The notes under the pieces were generated by a model that was not told where the DNA came from, did not search any database, and was given only the letters and a program-made list of their open reading frames with translations. Shown here piece by piece: positions 17,037 to 25,317 of a stretch of 64,000 nt of DNA. This DNA is from Vibrio pelagius. Its GTDB lineage: Bacteria > Pseudomonadota > Gammaproteobacteria > Enterobacterales > Vibrionaceae. The position numbers and the translations under genes are program-made. Position 1 is the stretch's first letter; the number at the start of each line of letters is the position of its first letter. The stretch covers positions 248,001-312,000 of the forward strand of contig NZ_AP025505.1 in assembly GCF_024347575.1 (NCBI RefSeq), read 5' to 3'.

Positions 17037-18212
17037 CTAATTGGCCCATTTCCAAAGCGGTTGATCGAGTATTCCTTGTCCCGGAATACAAGTTTCGCCC
17101 AACTGTTTGTCTAAGAAGATCGAGTTACACTCAGGGTGCTCTTCTAACGTTGCTACCAAACGAGAGGCGTGAGAAACAACCCAAACTTGCCCCACTTCAG
17201 AAGCCTTAATAATAAGTCGCCCTAGAGCTGGGAGTAAATCAGGGTGCAAACTGGTTTCCGGTTCGTTCAATACCAACAAAGAAGGAGGCCTTGGTGTCAG
17301 CAGCGCGGCAATAAGCAGTAGATAGCGAAGCGTTCCATCCGAGAGCTCAGAAACTTTAAGTGGTCTTAACAACCCTTCTTGGAAGAACAACAATGAAAAG
17401 CGATTGTCCTCACCTTTCGTGATCGAGATTGCCGCTCCAGGGAACGCATCATCAATCGCTGCAGCTAACGCTTCTCGATCACCAATTTCATAAATGGTTC
17501 TCAGAGCAGCAAGCAACCCATGACCTTCATGATCAAGCACTGGCGTAAAGGTCCCAATTCTAGACTGACGAATGGGTGAGTCGACATCCGTGCGGAACTG
17601 ATCGTAGAAACGCCAACGTTTTATCTGTTCTCTCACCCGGAATATTTCAGGAGCGCTACTCGGGTCGGCAAGCTCGGTAAGAATACTATCAAACGTTGAA
17701 AGATGATCGGCATGCACACGCCAAGAGCGGCCGTCACGAATTTTGACTATTGGGCCTTGTCTGTCCACCAAACAGCTTGCAGGCCGGTATGATGACCCCA
17801 CCCAAATGCATTCTCTGCGGATAACTGGGTCGAACCCAAACAGCGTTGGATCAGGGCTTTGATCGGGAGCGGGTAGACCAAGAGAAATACTGTAGCTGAA
17901 TTCTTCACCAGAGAAGCCGAATTCCAGCCGAGTCGGTTTTTGCTTTTTGTACGCACCTTGAATCGGGGCTCTGCCTTGGATCATCTCGCGCGATAATTGC
18001 TCTGGGCCCGCCCAAAAAATGGACTCCAAACCGCCACTTTGAGCCAGTGCAGAAATCAAGTTTCCGTCTGCGGTTTCACTGAGCAGCTTGAGCGCTTTAT
18101 ACAGATTTGATTTACCGCTACCGTTAGCACCAGTCACCACATTTAGACTTGATAGCGGAGCAACGATTTCTTTGAGTGAGCGATAGTTTTTAATCGCGAA
18201 GGCTTCAATCAC
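17037..18212 (-). CDS. AAA-family ATPase (RecF/OLD-like, AAA_21)
   Basis: This 391-residue ATP-binding protein carries a Walker A loop GANGSGKSNLYKAL near the N-terminus after AFAIKNYRSLKE, and an ABC-like signature and Walker B near the C-terminus (LSDGTLRYLLLIAALLTPRP, then LLVLNEPETSLHPDLLP). A switch His follows in VVSHASRL. Such stand-alone SMC/RecF-type ATPases are common on mobile DNA, and the function is not predictable. No nuclease (TOPRIM or HNH) gene is beside it, so calling it a defence system is not supported. The GTG at 18212 is chosen because GAGG lies upstream and VIEAFAIKNY is the usual start. Confidence 0.82.
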   Translation of the reverse strand: MIEAFAIKNYRSLKEIVAPLSSLNVVTGANGSGKSNLYKALKLLSETADGNLISALAQSGGLESIFWAGPEQLSREMIQGRAPIQGAYKKQKPTRLEFGFSGEEFSYSISLGLPAPDQSPDPTLFGFDPVIRRECIWVGSSYRPASCLVDRQGPIVKIRDGRSWRVHADHLSTFDSILTELADPSSAPEIFRVREQIKRWRFYDQFRTDVDSPIRQSRIGTFTPVLDHEGHGLLAALRTIYEIGDREALAAAIDDAFPGAAISITKGEDNRFSLLFFQEGLLRPLKVSELSDGTLRYLLLIAALLTPRPPSLLVLNEPETSLHPDLLPALGRLIIKASEVGQVWVVSHASRLVATLEEHPECNSIFLDKQLGETCIPGQGILDQPLWKWAN

Positions 18213-18366
18213 AGGGGTTCCTCGATGATGACAAAAGCGCAGTGTCGTTATTAGTTTAAACAAACATAAACTGTATCACAGAGCCAAGTACGAAAATCAT
18301 ACTAATCATCTGATTTAATGACATTATTTACTGAGTATAAAACTAAAACCGAGTATGCGGTTTACA

Positions 18367-19209
18367 TTAACTGGCGTACTTTGCTTGATAAAACTGTTGC
18401 TGTTCTTCTGAGTCCATCAAGTTGCAAGTCTTACACATGCGCACTTTGTTGAGTTTGTACTTCAAACAACATGTCTTTCTTCGAGCGAACAAAGCATGCC
18501 CTTGACTGCTTGATACGGTTTTCACTTCTACTAAGCTATTCTTTTCACCCAGAATCTTCGTCAACCAACGCTCTACTCGCTGATTCAAATCAGCACCTGA
18601 GCTATGTAGGTGCTTGTCAGACAAGCGGGTGAAGCCTTGAGCCAAGGCATTACTTAAGTTACCCCAAAAGCGTTTTCGATTTACACGTTGCTCTGCAAAT
18701 ATAGGCTCTAGTTGAGCGCCAATATTGGTGACAATTTTAGCAAGCTTTTCATCTAACTCTTGGTCGCTCAAAACTTGGCTGTCTTGGCTTTCTATCGCAA
18801 TCGTATTGATTCGGCCATTTGATTCAATGTTCAGATGAATCACTTTTGCATCAATGTCTGGAACAATGCCGTACTTCCAACGTAATGCCACTAAAGTCGG
18901 GAAAATAAGCTCCACTAACTGCTTGTGCCATAAAGATGCGCATACCGCAGTTCCCAATTGGGTGTGTTCTGCATGTAGAGACATCAACTGTGCGAAGGAT
19001 TCGTTTAGCCAAGTATTCAAGTCGATATTTTCGTCGCTAAGCACGTTGAGTTCATGGCGTTGATCAACCTGTGTTAATTCGTTCAACGCCAGACCCAGCG
19101 AACACTGTTTTCTCTCACCCCATAACGACTGCAGGAGGTTAAAGTCCGTTGTGGTAAGGCCCGATGAAACCGCCTTTAAGGAAGCGACCTGGATTGATTT
19201 TACTTTCAC
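18367..19209 (-). CDS. FhuF-like ferric iron reductase
   Basis: The C-terminus has the exact FhuF [2Fe-2S] pattern C-C-x10-C-x2-C (Cys247, Cys248, Cys259, Cys262 of 280). FhuF-type proteins reduce Fe(III) held by a siderophore or other carrier in the cytoplasm, releasing iron. The rest of the protein is divergent from FhuF. It is the last gene of the leftward iron operon, 43 bases after tonB. Its presence is the strongest hint that the cargo of the upstream import system carries iron into the cytoplasm. Confidence 0.85.
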   Translation of the reverse strand: MKVKSIQVASLKAVSSGLTTTDFNLLQSLWGERKQCSLGLALNELTQVDQRHELNVLSDENIDLNTWLNESFAQLMSLHAEHTQLGTAVCASLWHKQLVELIFPTLVALRWKYGIVPDIDAKVIHLNIESNGRINTIAIESQDSQVLSDQELDEKLAKIVTNIGAQLEPIFAEQRVNRKRFWGNLSNALAQGFTRLSDKHLHSSGADLNQRVERWLTKILGEKNSLVEVKTVSSSQGHALFARRKTCCLKYKLNKVRMCKTCNLMDSEEQQQFYQAKYAS

Positions 19210-19252
19210 TCTAAAACTTAACTTTGTTGTTCACTTACAAACTGTGAATTAT

Positions 19253-20077
19253 CTATTTCACACTGTATGAGATATCGATACTGTATTCGCGCTGCTTCCA
19301 TGTAACGAAATCAGGCGCAGCAGGAAACGGTTCCGCTTTTCGGACAAGCTTAATTGCGGCTCGATCAAACTCACGAATACGAGAAGGTTTCGCGATTTTA
19401 TAATCTTTGATCATACCGAACCTATCGAGAGTAAATACCACCACGACGACACCCTGTTTGCGACGTGATTTTAGTATTTTTGGCGTCACCTTTTTAGATA
19501 GCAGATGTTGTCGAATGAAGTAGTCAAACTGTGCCTCATCAGCGATACCACCCGCTTGGTTCCCTGCACCGGTTTCCTTTTGCTGAACGTTTTGCTGCTT
19601 AGAACCGTCAACACCTTGCTCTCCAACTTTCTTTTGCGCGAGCAACTCAGGGGAAGGTTGTACCTTCATCTTTTGAGGCGTTGGTTCGACTTTCCTCTCT
19701 TTGGGCTTAGGTTCAACTTTGCGCTCTTTCGTTGGTGGCTTTTCTTTCAGGAGAGCTTTCTTTTTCACTGGCTCTTTCTTTTGTACCTCAGGTTTCTTTA
19801 AAGGTGCTTTTTTAGGAACCGCTTGTTTTATTGGCTCTGGAGGAGGTTCTACAACATCTTCGACCGTGTCTAATTGTGGCGTCGCAACACTCTGCGGCGT
19901 CACCACAGTCGCCCCCATCATTGCTGCCTGTAAGCCAACACTAATTCTCAGCATATCAGTGCTTTTAGCGATGACAGTCTCTTCCTTGGGGGAGAAATAA
20001 AACCATATGGCCCCAACAACATGAATTCCCAGTGAAAGCAACACAAAACCCGTAAAGGCCGAGCATCTTACATTCAT
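19253..20077 (-). CDS. tonB: TonB energy-transducing protein
   Basis: The 274-residue protein has one N-terminal membrane helix (about residues 8-30, FTGFVLLSLGIHVVGAIWFY), a long Pro/Lys/Glu-rich spacer (about 80-150, with repeats such as KERKVEP), and a C-terminal TonB domain (about 195-274, with GVVVVVFTLDRFGMIKDYKI and FDRAAIKLVRKAEPFPAAP). It transmits proton-motive energy from ExbB-ExbD to outer-membrane receptors. It starts 9 bases after the exbD stop. Being in one operon with the M16 protease suggests a motor dedicated to the divergent receptor. Confidence 0.95.
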   Translation of the reverse strand: MNVRCSAFTGFVLLSLGIHVVGAIWFYFSPKEETVIAKSTDMLRISVGLQAAMMGATVVTPQSVATPQLDTVEDVVEPPPEPIKQAVPKKAPLKKPEVQKKEPVKKKALLKEKPPTKERKVEPKPKERKVEPTPQKMKVQPSPELLAQKKVGEQGVDGSKQQNVQQKETGAGNQAGGIADEAQFDYFIRQHLLSKKVTPKILKSRRKQGVVVVVFTLDRFGMIKDYKIAKPSRIREFDRAAIKLVRKAEPFPAAPDFVTWKQREYSIDISYSVK

Positions 20078-20086
20078 GCTCTACCC

Positions 20087-20503
20087 TTATTGTTGTAAAG
20101 CCAGATGCGATACATTCAGCTCTAGCTCCTGCAATGCACCAAACAGTGCGACAACTCTTTCCATTGGCACTTTTTTATCGCTATGGATGACGACACTCAG
20201 TTGGCTTGGATACAACAACTTCTGCTTAGCAAGCTCATCTTTAAGCGCTTCCATCGAAACCACTCGTTTCTCGTTAACCAACCAAGCCTCATCACCATCA
20301 ACGACACCAATTGAAACCACATTTTTTTGCACGTTGGTAACCGTTGGCTTTTCAACGGCTTTTGGAAGTTCGACCTCCATCGTCAACAACGGTACGTTAA
20401 TCATCAACATCATGAACGCGATGATGACAAAAATAACGTCTATCATTGGCGTCATCGCATCTTGCAGTGAGCTAGATACCTCTTCATCTTCCAAATCAAT
20501 CAT
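20087..20503 (-). CDS. exbD: ExbD proton-channel component
   Basis: The 138-residue protein has a short cytoplasmic N-terminus, one membrane helix with the essential Asp (MTPMIDVIFVIIAFMMLMI), and a periplasmic domain ending LNVSHLALQQ. The ATG at 20503 (MIDLEDEEVSSSLQDAM) is chosen. It overlaps the end of exbB by 8 bases; the longer frame would overlap by 56 bases and add an unlikely extension. Confidence 0.93.
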   Translation of the reverse strand: MIDLEDEEVSSSLQDAMTPMIDVIFVIIAFMMLMINVPLLTMEVELPKAVEKPTVTNVQKNVVSIGVVDGDEAWLVNEKRVVSMEALKDELAKQKLLYPSQLSVVIHSDKKVPMERVVALFGALQELELNVSHLALQQ

Positions 20504-21113
20504 GTTCAGTCTCTTCCAACTGAATACAGTGAGAGAAGTGATTAAGCACATCTGCAGCTTCAGCCAAATGGATTCGAATTCTCGACTTAATCAAAGCATG
20601 ACAAAGCACACATATCACGGCGATCACCATACCCGCTGCCGTTGTTGAAAGTGCTTGCCACAAGCCATCGGCGACAATCGACGGATTTACTGGACCGTCA
20701 CTCAAACCGATGTCGCGAAATGAACGCATTAAACCAATGATGGTGCCAAGCAGACCCAACATGGGAGCAAGCGATGCGATCGTCGTCAAACCAGACAATC
20801 GACGTTTTAGCCGGTTCGAATAACGAACGAGCATAATTTTAATCGCCTCATCACGAACATCTTTGGTGCTAGATTTATGATGAATCAACTCATCGATGAC
20901 AAACTGATAGCCTGTTCCTGAATGCTTCAAAATGTTCAAAGCACTCTGCATTTCGTGTTTATGCAGCGCCTGAAAGATCGCTTGATTGTCACTTCTTGTG
21001 AGGCCTCGCTTTCGTAGCACAACAAACAAGCGTTCCAACACCAATGCTAGAGCGAATGCCGAGCACAATACCAAAGGCGCGCCTGTCGCGATGGTCCAAG
21101 AATCAATTAACAT
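20496..21113 (-). CDS. exbB: ExbB/MotA-TolQ family proton channel
   Basis: The 205-residue product has the ExbB layout: membrane helix 1 (about residues 8-30), a cytoplasmic region, and helices 2 and 3 at about 110-135 and 150-180. The diagnostic segment is ASLAPMLGLLGTIIGLMRSF followed by LWQALSTTAAGMVIAVICVL. It works with ExbD and TonB in the inner membrane. Its ATG overlaps the stop of the SbmA-like gene by 11 bases, showing translational coupling in one operon. Confidence 0.94.
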   Translation of the reverse strand: MLIDSWTIATGAPLVLCSAFALALVLERLFVVLRKRGLTRSDNQAIFQALHKHEMQSALNILKHSGTGYQFVIDELIHHKSSTKDVRDEAIKIMLVRYSNRLKRRLSGLTTIASLAPMLGLLGTIIGLMRSFRDIGLSDGPVNPSIVADGLWQALSTTAAGMVIAVICVLCHALIKSRIRIHLAEAADVLNHFSHCIQLEETEHD

Positions 21114-22104
21114 AGCTCACCTCCTGTTCTTCTGCGGCTTGAATATGTTGCTCAAAGGCTTTAAGTCGCTTGTAAACAGAGATCAACTCAACAATGGTAG
21201 ACCAACTGAACACAAGGTAATGTAACGATCCCTCCACCTTATTAAAGGCACGGATTATTTGCTGCATGGTGCCGAAGGTAATAAGACCAGCAATGATAGT
21301 CGGCGTTAACATGATGTATGGAAGTATTGAAGAGAGCTGCAGATAACTCACTTTAAACAAATCAAAATAGAGGTAGTGGCGATACATAGTGATGTAATTG
21401 GTACGCACATGTTGAAACAGCTCTTTCATCGATTGTGGCTGAGCACGTGTTTGGTCGTCTTCACCCAGCACTAGCTCTTTACGCAAAGCAGCTTCGGCCT
21501 TTTGGTTGTTGAATTCCAACCCAGGTAGTTTCACACCAACGACCGCAAGTAAAACCGTACCAAATAGCGCAGAAAGAATAGCTACGTAGATAAGAACGTG
21601 CTCAACTTCTCCAAAAAATGGCACCGACTTAACTTGTTTACTCAGCTCCCATAGAACAGGCTGAAACGCCAATAACGTCATCAATGAACGTAAGAAGGAT
21701 ACCCCTAAGCGCTCAACAATGTTGGCGAAACGCATCGTATCTTCTTGAACACGCTGGGAAGCACCCTCTATATGACGAACTTTGTCCCAGTGTTCCATGT
21801 AGTAGTGGTGCATAGCAGTACGCCAGCGAAAAACGTAATGACGCATGAAAAACTCTAGCAAAATAGCTACCGCAATAAAGATCGCTGAGATTCGTAAGAA
21901 GGTCCACAAATGGCCATAGAGATCATTGGCTTGTACAGAGCCCGGATTCGTCAATGCCTGTTGAATAGCATTGTAAAAATCACCAAACCATTCGTTGACT
22001 TGTACATCTAACTGCACCTTATACCAAGTCGCGAAAAGAATGATCACACTGCCTAACCAAGACCAAACGTACCAACGCTTATTAAAGAAAAAACTACGAA
22101 ACAT
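21103..22104 (-). CDS. SbmA/BacA-family inner-membrane peptide transporter
   Basis: This 333-residue membrane protein matches the SbmA_BacA family, with several helices (for example WSWLGSVIILFATWY and AIFIAVAILLEFFMRHYVF), the conserved WRTAMHHYYMEHW, and IEGASQRVQEDTMRFA. SbmA proteins import peptides using the proton gradient. The related YddA/FusD partners of M16-protease import systems also carry an ABC ATPase domain. This protein ends at residue 333 with no ATPase domain, and exbB begins before its stop, so none was lost downstream. It starts 3 bases after the protease gene. It probably imports cargo fragments released by the protease. Confidence 0.9.
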   Translation of the reverse strand: MFRSFFFNKRWYVWSWLGSVIILFATWYKVQLDVQVNEWFGDFYNAIQQALTNPGSVQANDLYGHLWTFLRISAIFIAVAILLEFFMRHYVFRWRTAMHHYYMEHWDKVRHIEGASQRVQEDTMRFANIVERLGVSFLRSLMTLLAFQPVLWELSKQVKSVPFFGEVEHVLIYVAILSALFGTVLLAVVGVKLPGLEFNNQKAEAALRKELVLGEDDQTRAQPQSMKELFQHVRTNYITMYRHYLYFDLFKVSYLQLSSILPYIMLTPTIIAGLITFGTMQQIIRAFNKVEGSLHYLVFSWSTIVELISVYKRLKAFEQHIQAAEEQEVSYVN

Positions 22105-22107
22105 GAA

Positions 22108-24906
22108 TTACATACCTTCAGATGACACTGGTGTGCCAATCAAAATTGCTTGTCTAGAAAGAGGGATAATTTGGTCAACAATCTCAGTTAAGTGCTGCTC
22201 AGTCACTTGTTGCGGTAATGTCTGCATCGACTGTAAATAATCTGGGCCTTGATACTTTTGGTAACTGAGTGCCAAGCGGCGAAGCCAAGTATTTGCGTCA
22301 GAAAGCCTCAGGGACTCTGCGAACTCAATATCGCGTTGAATACGCGGATAGTTTTCCAATGGCAACTGCTCAGAGAGGTTTTCTAAAACGGTATTGTGGG
22401 CGGCCACTAACGTGTCGACTTTCTCTGGTGCTGTTGTAAATTCGGTCGACAAGCGCACTTTATTATCTTTGTTGAGCGTCATCTCAAAGCGGATCGAGTA
22501 CACACCTCCTAATTCGTGACGTAGCTTGTTCTTCAACGCTTTTTGTACAATTGGATTCAGCGTCGAGACTAAGAAGCTCGCTTCAGGCGTCCAAACCATA
22601 TCTGTTTCACTTTTAATTGTGACCGTTGATTTATCTTCCTCATGAACCGCTTGTTGTAGCGTGTGATGACCACTTGGCAATACAGGTTGAAGCGTTTCAA
22701 AATTAGATTGACGTTGCACCGCAGCCAAGTATGGCAGTACCGAAGTTTCAATTTCTTTTTCAGTGGTTTGCCCAACAATAAATAGAGACACAGGTTGTTG
22801 ATTTAGGGCCTCAACAGCTGACGTAAAACGGTTCATGTTTAGCGCTTCAATATCACTGCTTATTGGTGAAGCATCTTTTGGTGTTCCCCACAACGCCGCA
22901 CGTTCGGTTTCGTATGTGGACATAACATGAACAGAATCGTTGATGGCTTCTTTAGCTTCTTCAAACTGTTCCGCATTCAGCATCCAGCTTGTTTGAGTAA
23001 TCCAATACGCACGCATTAACGGCTCTAGGTTTGGAGCTGCCACTTTTGCAGACAAGTCTAATTGACCGCCTGATTGTGCCCAGCTCCAAGTCGCATTGTG
23101 CTGGTCTTGCCATTGCTGCAACGATTGGTTAGAGATCATATTAAAATCCGTTTGTTGCCAAACTTGTTGAGCTGCTTGTAAAAGCCACGATTGATATGTA
23201 GAGCTGTAGTAACCGGCTTTAGATAAAGCCTTAACGTAGAGCTCACCATCGGACGTTTTGCGATCTAACCAAATAACTTGATCACCATTTGCCAATTTCC
23301 ATTGAACAATGGCTGGTGAAAAGTGTTTATGCTTGCTTGTTACATGAGGAGTAGGAAGTACAGGCTTAGCAAGCTCAACTGTCTGTATTGCTTTCTCCTT
23401 CCTCAGGCTTTCAGTGAGTTGGCCCGAGTTTACTTTTGGTGCAGGAATCACCTTCATAGCCGCATATCGTTGCGATGAAATTTGCTTTGAAAGTTGTCCA
23501 ATTTCCTCAATCGTAGGCAGTGTGCGCTGCTGTCCACCAGGGATCTGATAGAACATGAACTGGTCTGGTGCGCTAAGGATTTGCTTAAGACGTTCGTTAA
23601 GCTCTTCAACCGTTAGAGCATCGATCCACTTAAGCGTACGTACAGATTTAATTTCATAATCTTCTTCTACACTTTCTTGCATCACTGCAGACGTGAGTTT
23701 GTCTTCCCATTTAGCAAAATCACGCTTTGGAATGATTTGTCGGTTTCTTTGGACAGAGGCTCTCGCCTTCTCTTTCAAGGCCTGCAGAGCTGACTCATTG
23801 ATTCCGTTCTGCTTTAGTCGTTCGATTTCAGTCAGTACAACTTGCTGACCTAAAGCATGATCGCTTGTCTTAGCAGCCATCGCAGCAATCAATCGATCAT
23901 TGGTCGGTTGGCTAAAAGAGATATGAACAGATGAAATCGACGCATCGTACTCAGATTTTGATGAACGAACAGAAGGCTTTACTAGCTTTCTAATGAAGTA
24001 ATTTTGCAGTCTCTGATAGGCACCCGCCTCGGTGATACTTGGATCCATTGCACTTCTGAAACCATAAACAACAGCTGAGGTTGTGCCTTTTGGATCTTGA
24101 ACCTTACCGATCACTAAGCCTTCTTTGAGAGGAAGCTTCACATAGTCTCTATTTGGTACAGGAGCAGCGTCTTCATACCCAAAAGTGTTTTCGATTGCCT
24201 CAATGAGTTGGCGATCATCAAAATAGCCACTCGCTACCAACGTCATATTGCCAGGCACATAGTATCTGTCGTAGAAAGCACGAATATCTTCAATTTCTAC
24301 ATCTAAGATATCTTCCTTAGTTCCAATAGTTGGACGGTCTACGTAGCGAGAACCATTGCGAACCACCTCCTTCTTAGCGGTATTGACTCGCTCAGCAACA
24401 CCAGCCCCTCTCCTCATTTCTTCAAATATGACTCCACGCTCAAGCTGCCAATCGTGATCGTTCATTTTTGCACCAAAGGCTAGATCACTCAGTAATTTAA
24501 CAGATTGCGGGGCATCTAATGAGTCATTAGGACGCGTTCTCACCATGTACTGAGTTTCAGTTTGACGTGTCATTGCGTTGATCTGAGTGCCAGTTTTCCA
24601 ACCTATTTGGTCGAACATACGGTGCATATCAATACTGTGTGCTCGATTCGCACGAAAAACCATGTGCTCAACAATATGAGCCATACCTCGATGCTCATCA
24701 TCAACAGAGCCGGCGTTGACGATCAAACGAAGGTTAAAAGGGTCTTCTGGGTCTTGGCTGTTATGAAAAACATATTGAAAGCCGTTGTCCAAATAGCCGT
24801 GATTGAGGTTTTCACTCCATTGAATTTCTTTTGCGAAGGCTCCTACATTGGCCAATACCAAACTGGATGCAATGACACAAATAGAAACACACCTACTAAT
24901 AAACAT
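22108..24906 (-). CDS. Periplasmic M16 zinc protease (PqqL/FusC-like)
   Basis: The inverted zinc motif HxxEH is HIVEH (in GMAHIVEHMVFRAN), with the third ligand Glu in ERGVIFEEMRRG about 80 residues later. The 932-residue length, four-domain size and signal peptide (MFISRCVSICVIASSLVLAN..AFA) match PqqL of E. coli and FusC of Pectobacterium rather than mitochondrial-type M16 subunits. FusC cleaves imported ferredoxin in the periplasm. The ATG at 24906 is preferred because it gives a clean signal peptide; an upstream ATG at 24945 is possible. It is the first gene of a six-gene leftward operon with a Fur box about 60 bases upstream. Confidence 0.93.
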   Translation of the reverse strand: MFISRCVSICVIASSLVLANVGAFAKEIQWSENLNHGYLDNGFQYVFHNSQDPEDPFNLRLIVNAGSVDDEHRGMAHIVEHMVFRANRAHSIDMHRMFDQIGWKTGTQINAMTRQTETQYMVRTRPNDSLDAPQSVKLLSDLAFGAKMNDHDWQLERGVIFEEMRRGAGVAERVNTAKKEVVRNGSRYVDRPTIGTKEDILDVEIEDIRAFYDRYYVPGNMTLVASGYFDDRQLIEAIENTFGYEDAAPVPNRDYVKLPLKEGLVIGKVQDPKGTTSAVVYGFRSAMDPSITEAGAYQRLQNYFIRKLVKPSVRSSKSEYDASISSVHISFSQPTNDRLIAAMAAKTSDHALGQQVVLTEIERLKQNGINESALQALKEKARASVQRNRQIIPKRDFAKWEDKLTSAVMQESVEEDYEIKSVRTLKWIDALTVEELNERLKQILSAPDQFMFYQIPGGQQRTLPTIEEIGQLSKQISSQRYAAMKVIPAPKVNSGQLTESLRKEKAIQTVELAKPVLPTPHVTSKHKHFSPAIVQWKLANGDQVIWLDRKTSDGELYVKALSKAGYYSSTYQSWLLQAAQQVWQQTDFNMISNQSLQQWQDQHNATWSWAQSGGQLDLSAKVAAPNLEPLMRAYWITQTSWMLNAEQFEEAKEAINDSVHVMSTYETERAALWGTPKDASPISSDIEALNMNRFTSAVEALNQQPVSLFIVGQTTEKEIETSVLPYLAAVQRQSNFETLQPVLPSGHHTLQQAVHEEDKSTVTIKSETDMVWTPEASFLVSTLNPIVQKALKNKLRHELGGVYSIRFEMTLNKDNKVRLSTEFTTAPEKVDTLVAAHNTVLENLSEQLPLENYPRIQRDIEFAESLRLSDANTWLRRLALSYQKYQGPDYLQSMQTLPQQVTEQHLTEIVDQIIPLSRQAILIGTPVSSEGM

Positions 24907-24964
24907 AATAATAACAACACGATAACATGGTGAATAAAAAGTCATGAAAATAAGAAAACGATCT

Positions 24965-24983
24965 GATAATGATTATCAATAAT
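24965..24983. promoter_or_regulatory. Fur box, protease-operon side
   Basis: The 19-mer GATAATGATTATCAATAAT matches about 15 of 19 positions of the Fur consensus GATAATGATAATCATTATC. It lies upstream of the leftward protease operon, so low iron should induce that operon. Confidence 0.8.
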
Positions 24984-25201
24984 TTTCTCATTAGCATTGA
25001 AAACGATTCCAAGACTACTATATTATGCGACGCACATCCAAGATTTTTATGGAAATCATCCATAAATTTACTATGGGAATATGTTCAATAATGCTTCCCA
25101 AGTAAGTGGAAATAGCCAATAAGTACCCAAAGCGGACTATTTCTGTACATGAACTTGGATTAAAACGCATTTTAGACATGGATTATTGGGGAAAGATTGT
25201 T

Positions 25202-25222
25202 GAATGATTATCAATACCATTC
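25202..25222. promoter_or_regulatory. Fur box, receptor side
   Basis: The core AATGATTATCAATACCATT resembles a Fur site and lies about 100 bases before the receptor ATG at 25318. It is weaker than the box at 24965. The two boxes flank the intergenic region and probably control both transcripts. Confidence 0.65.
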
Positions 25223-25317
25223 AAACCACCTCTGGTAACGGTATCAAAAAATGTGCAGTGGAATGGCTTGAAAAGTCATCATTTGAATCTTTAAATAAAA
25301 ATAAAAGAATCGACTAA

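Noticed and set aside
17037..18212. OLD-type or Gabija-like defence gene
   Set aside because: Only the ATPase domain is present; no TOPRIM domain and no helicase or nuclease partner lies beside it.
20087..20551. Longer exbD start at 20551
   Set aside because: It would overlap exbB by 56 bases and add a 16-residue extension absent from the family; MIDLEDEE at 20503 is the normal start.
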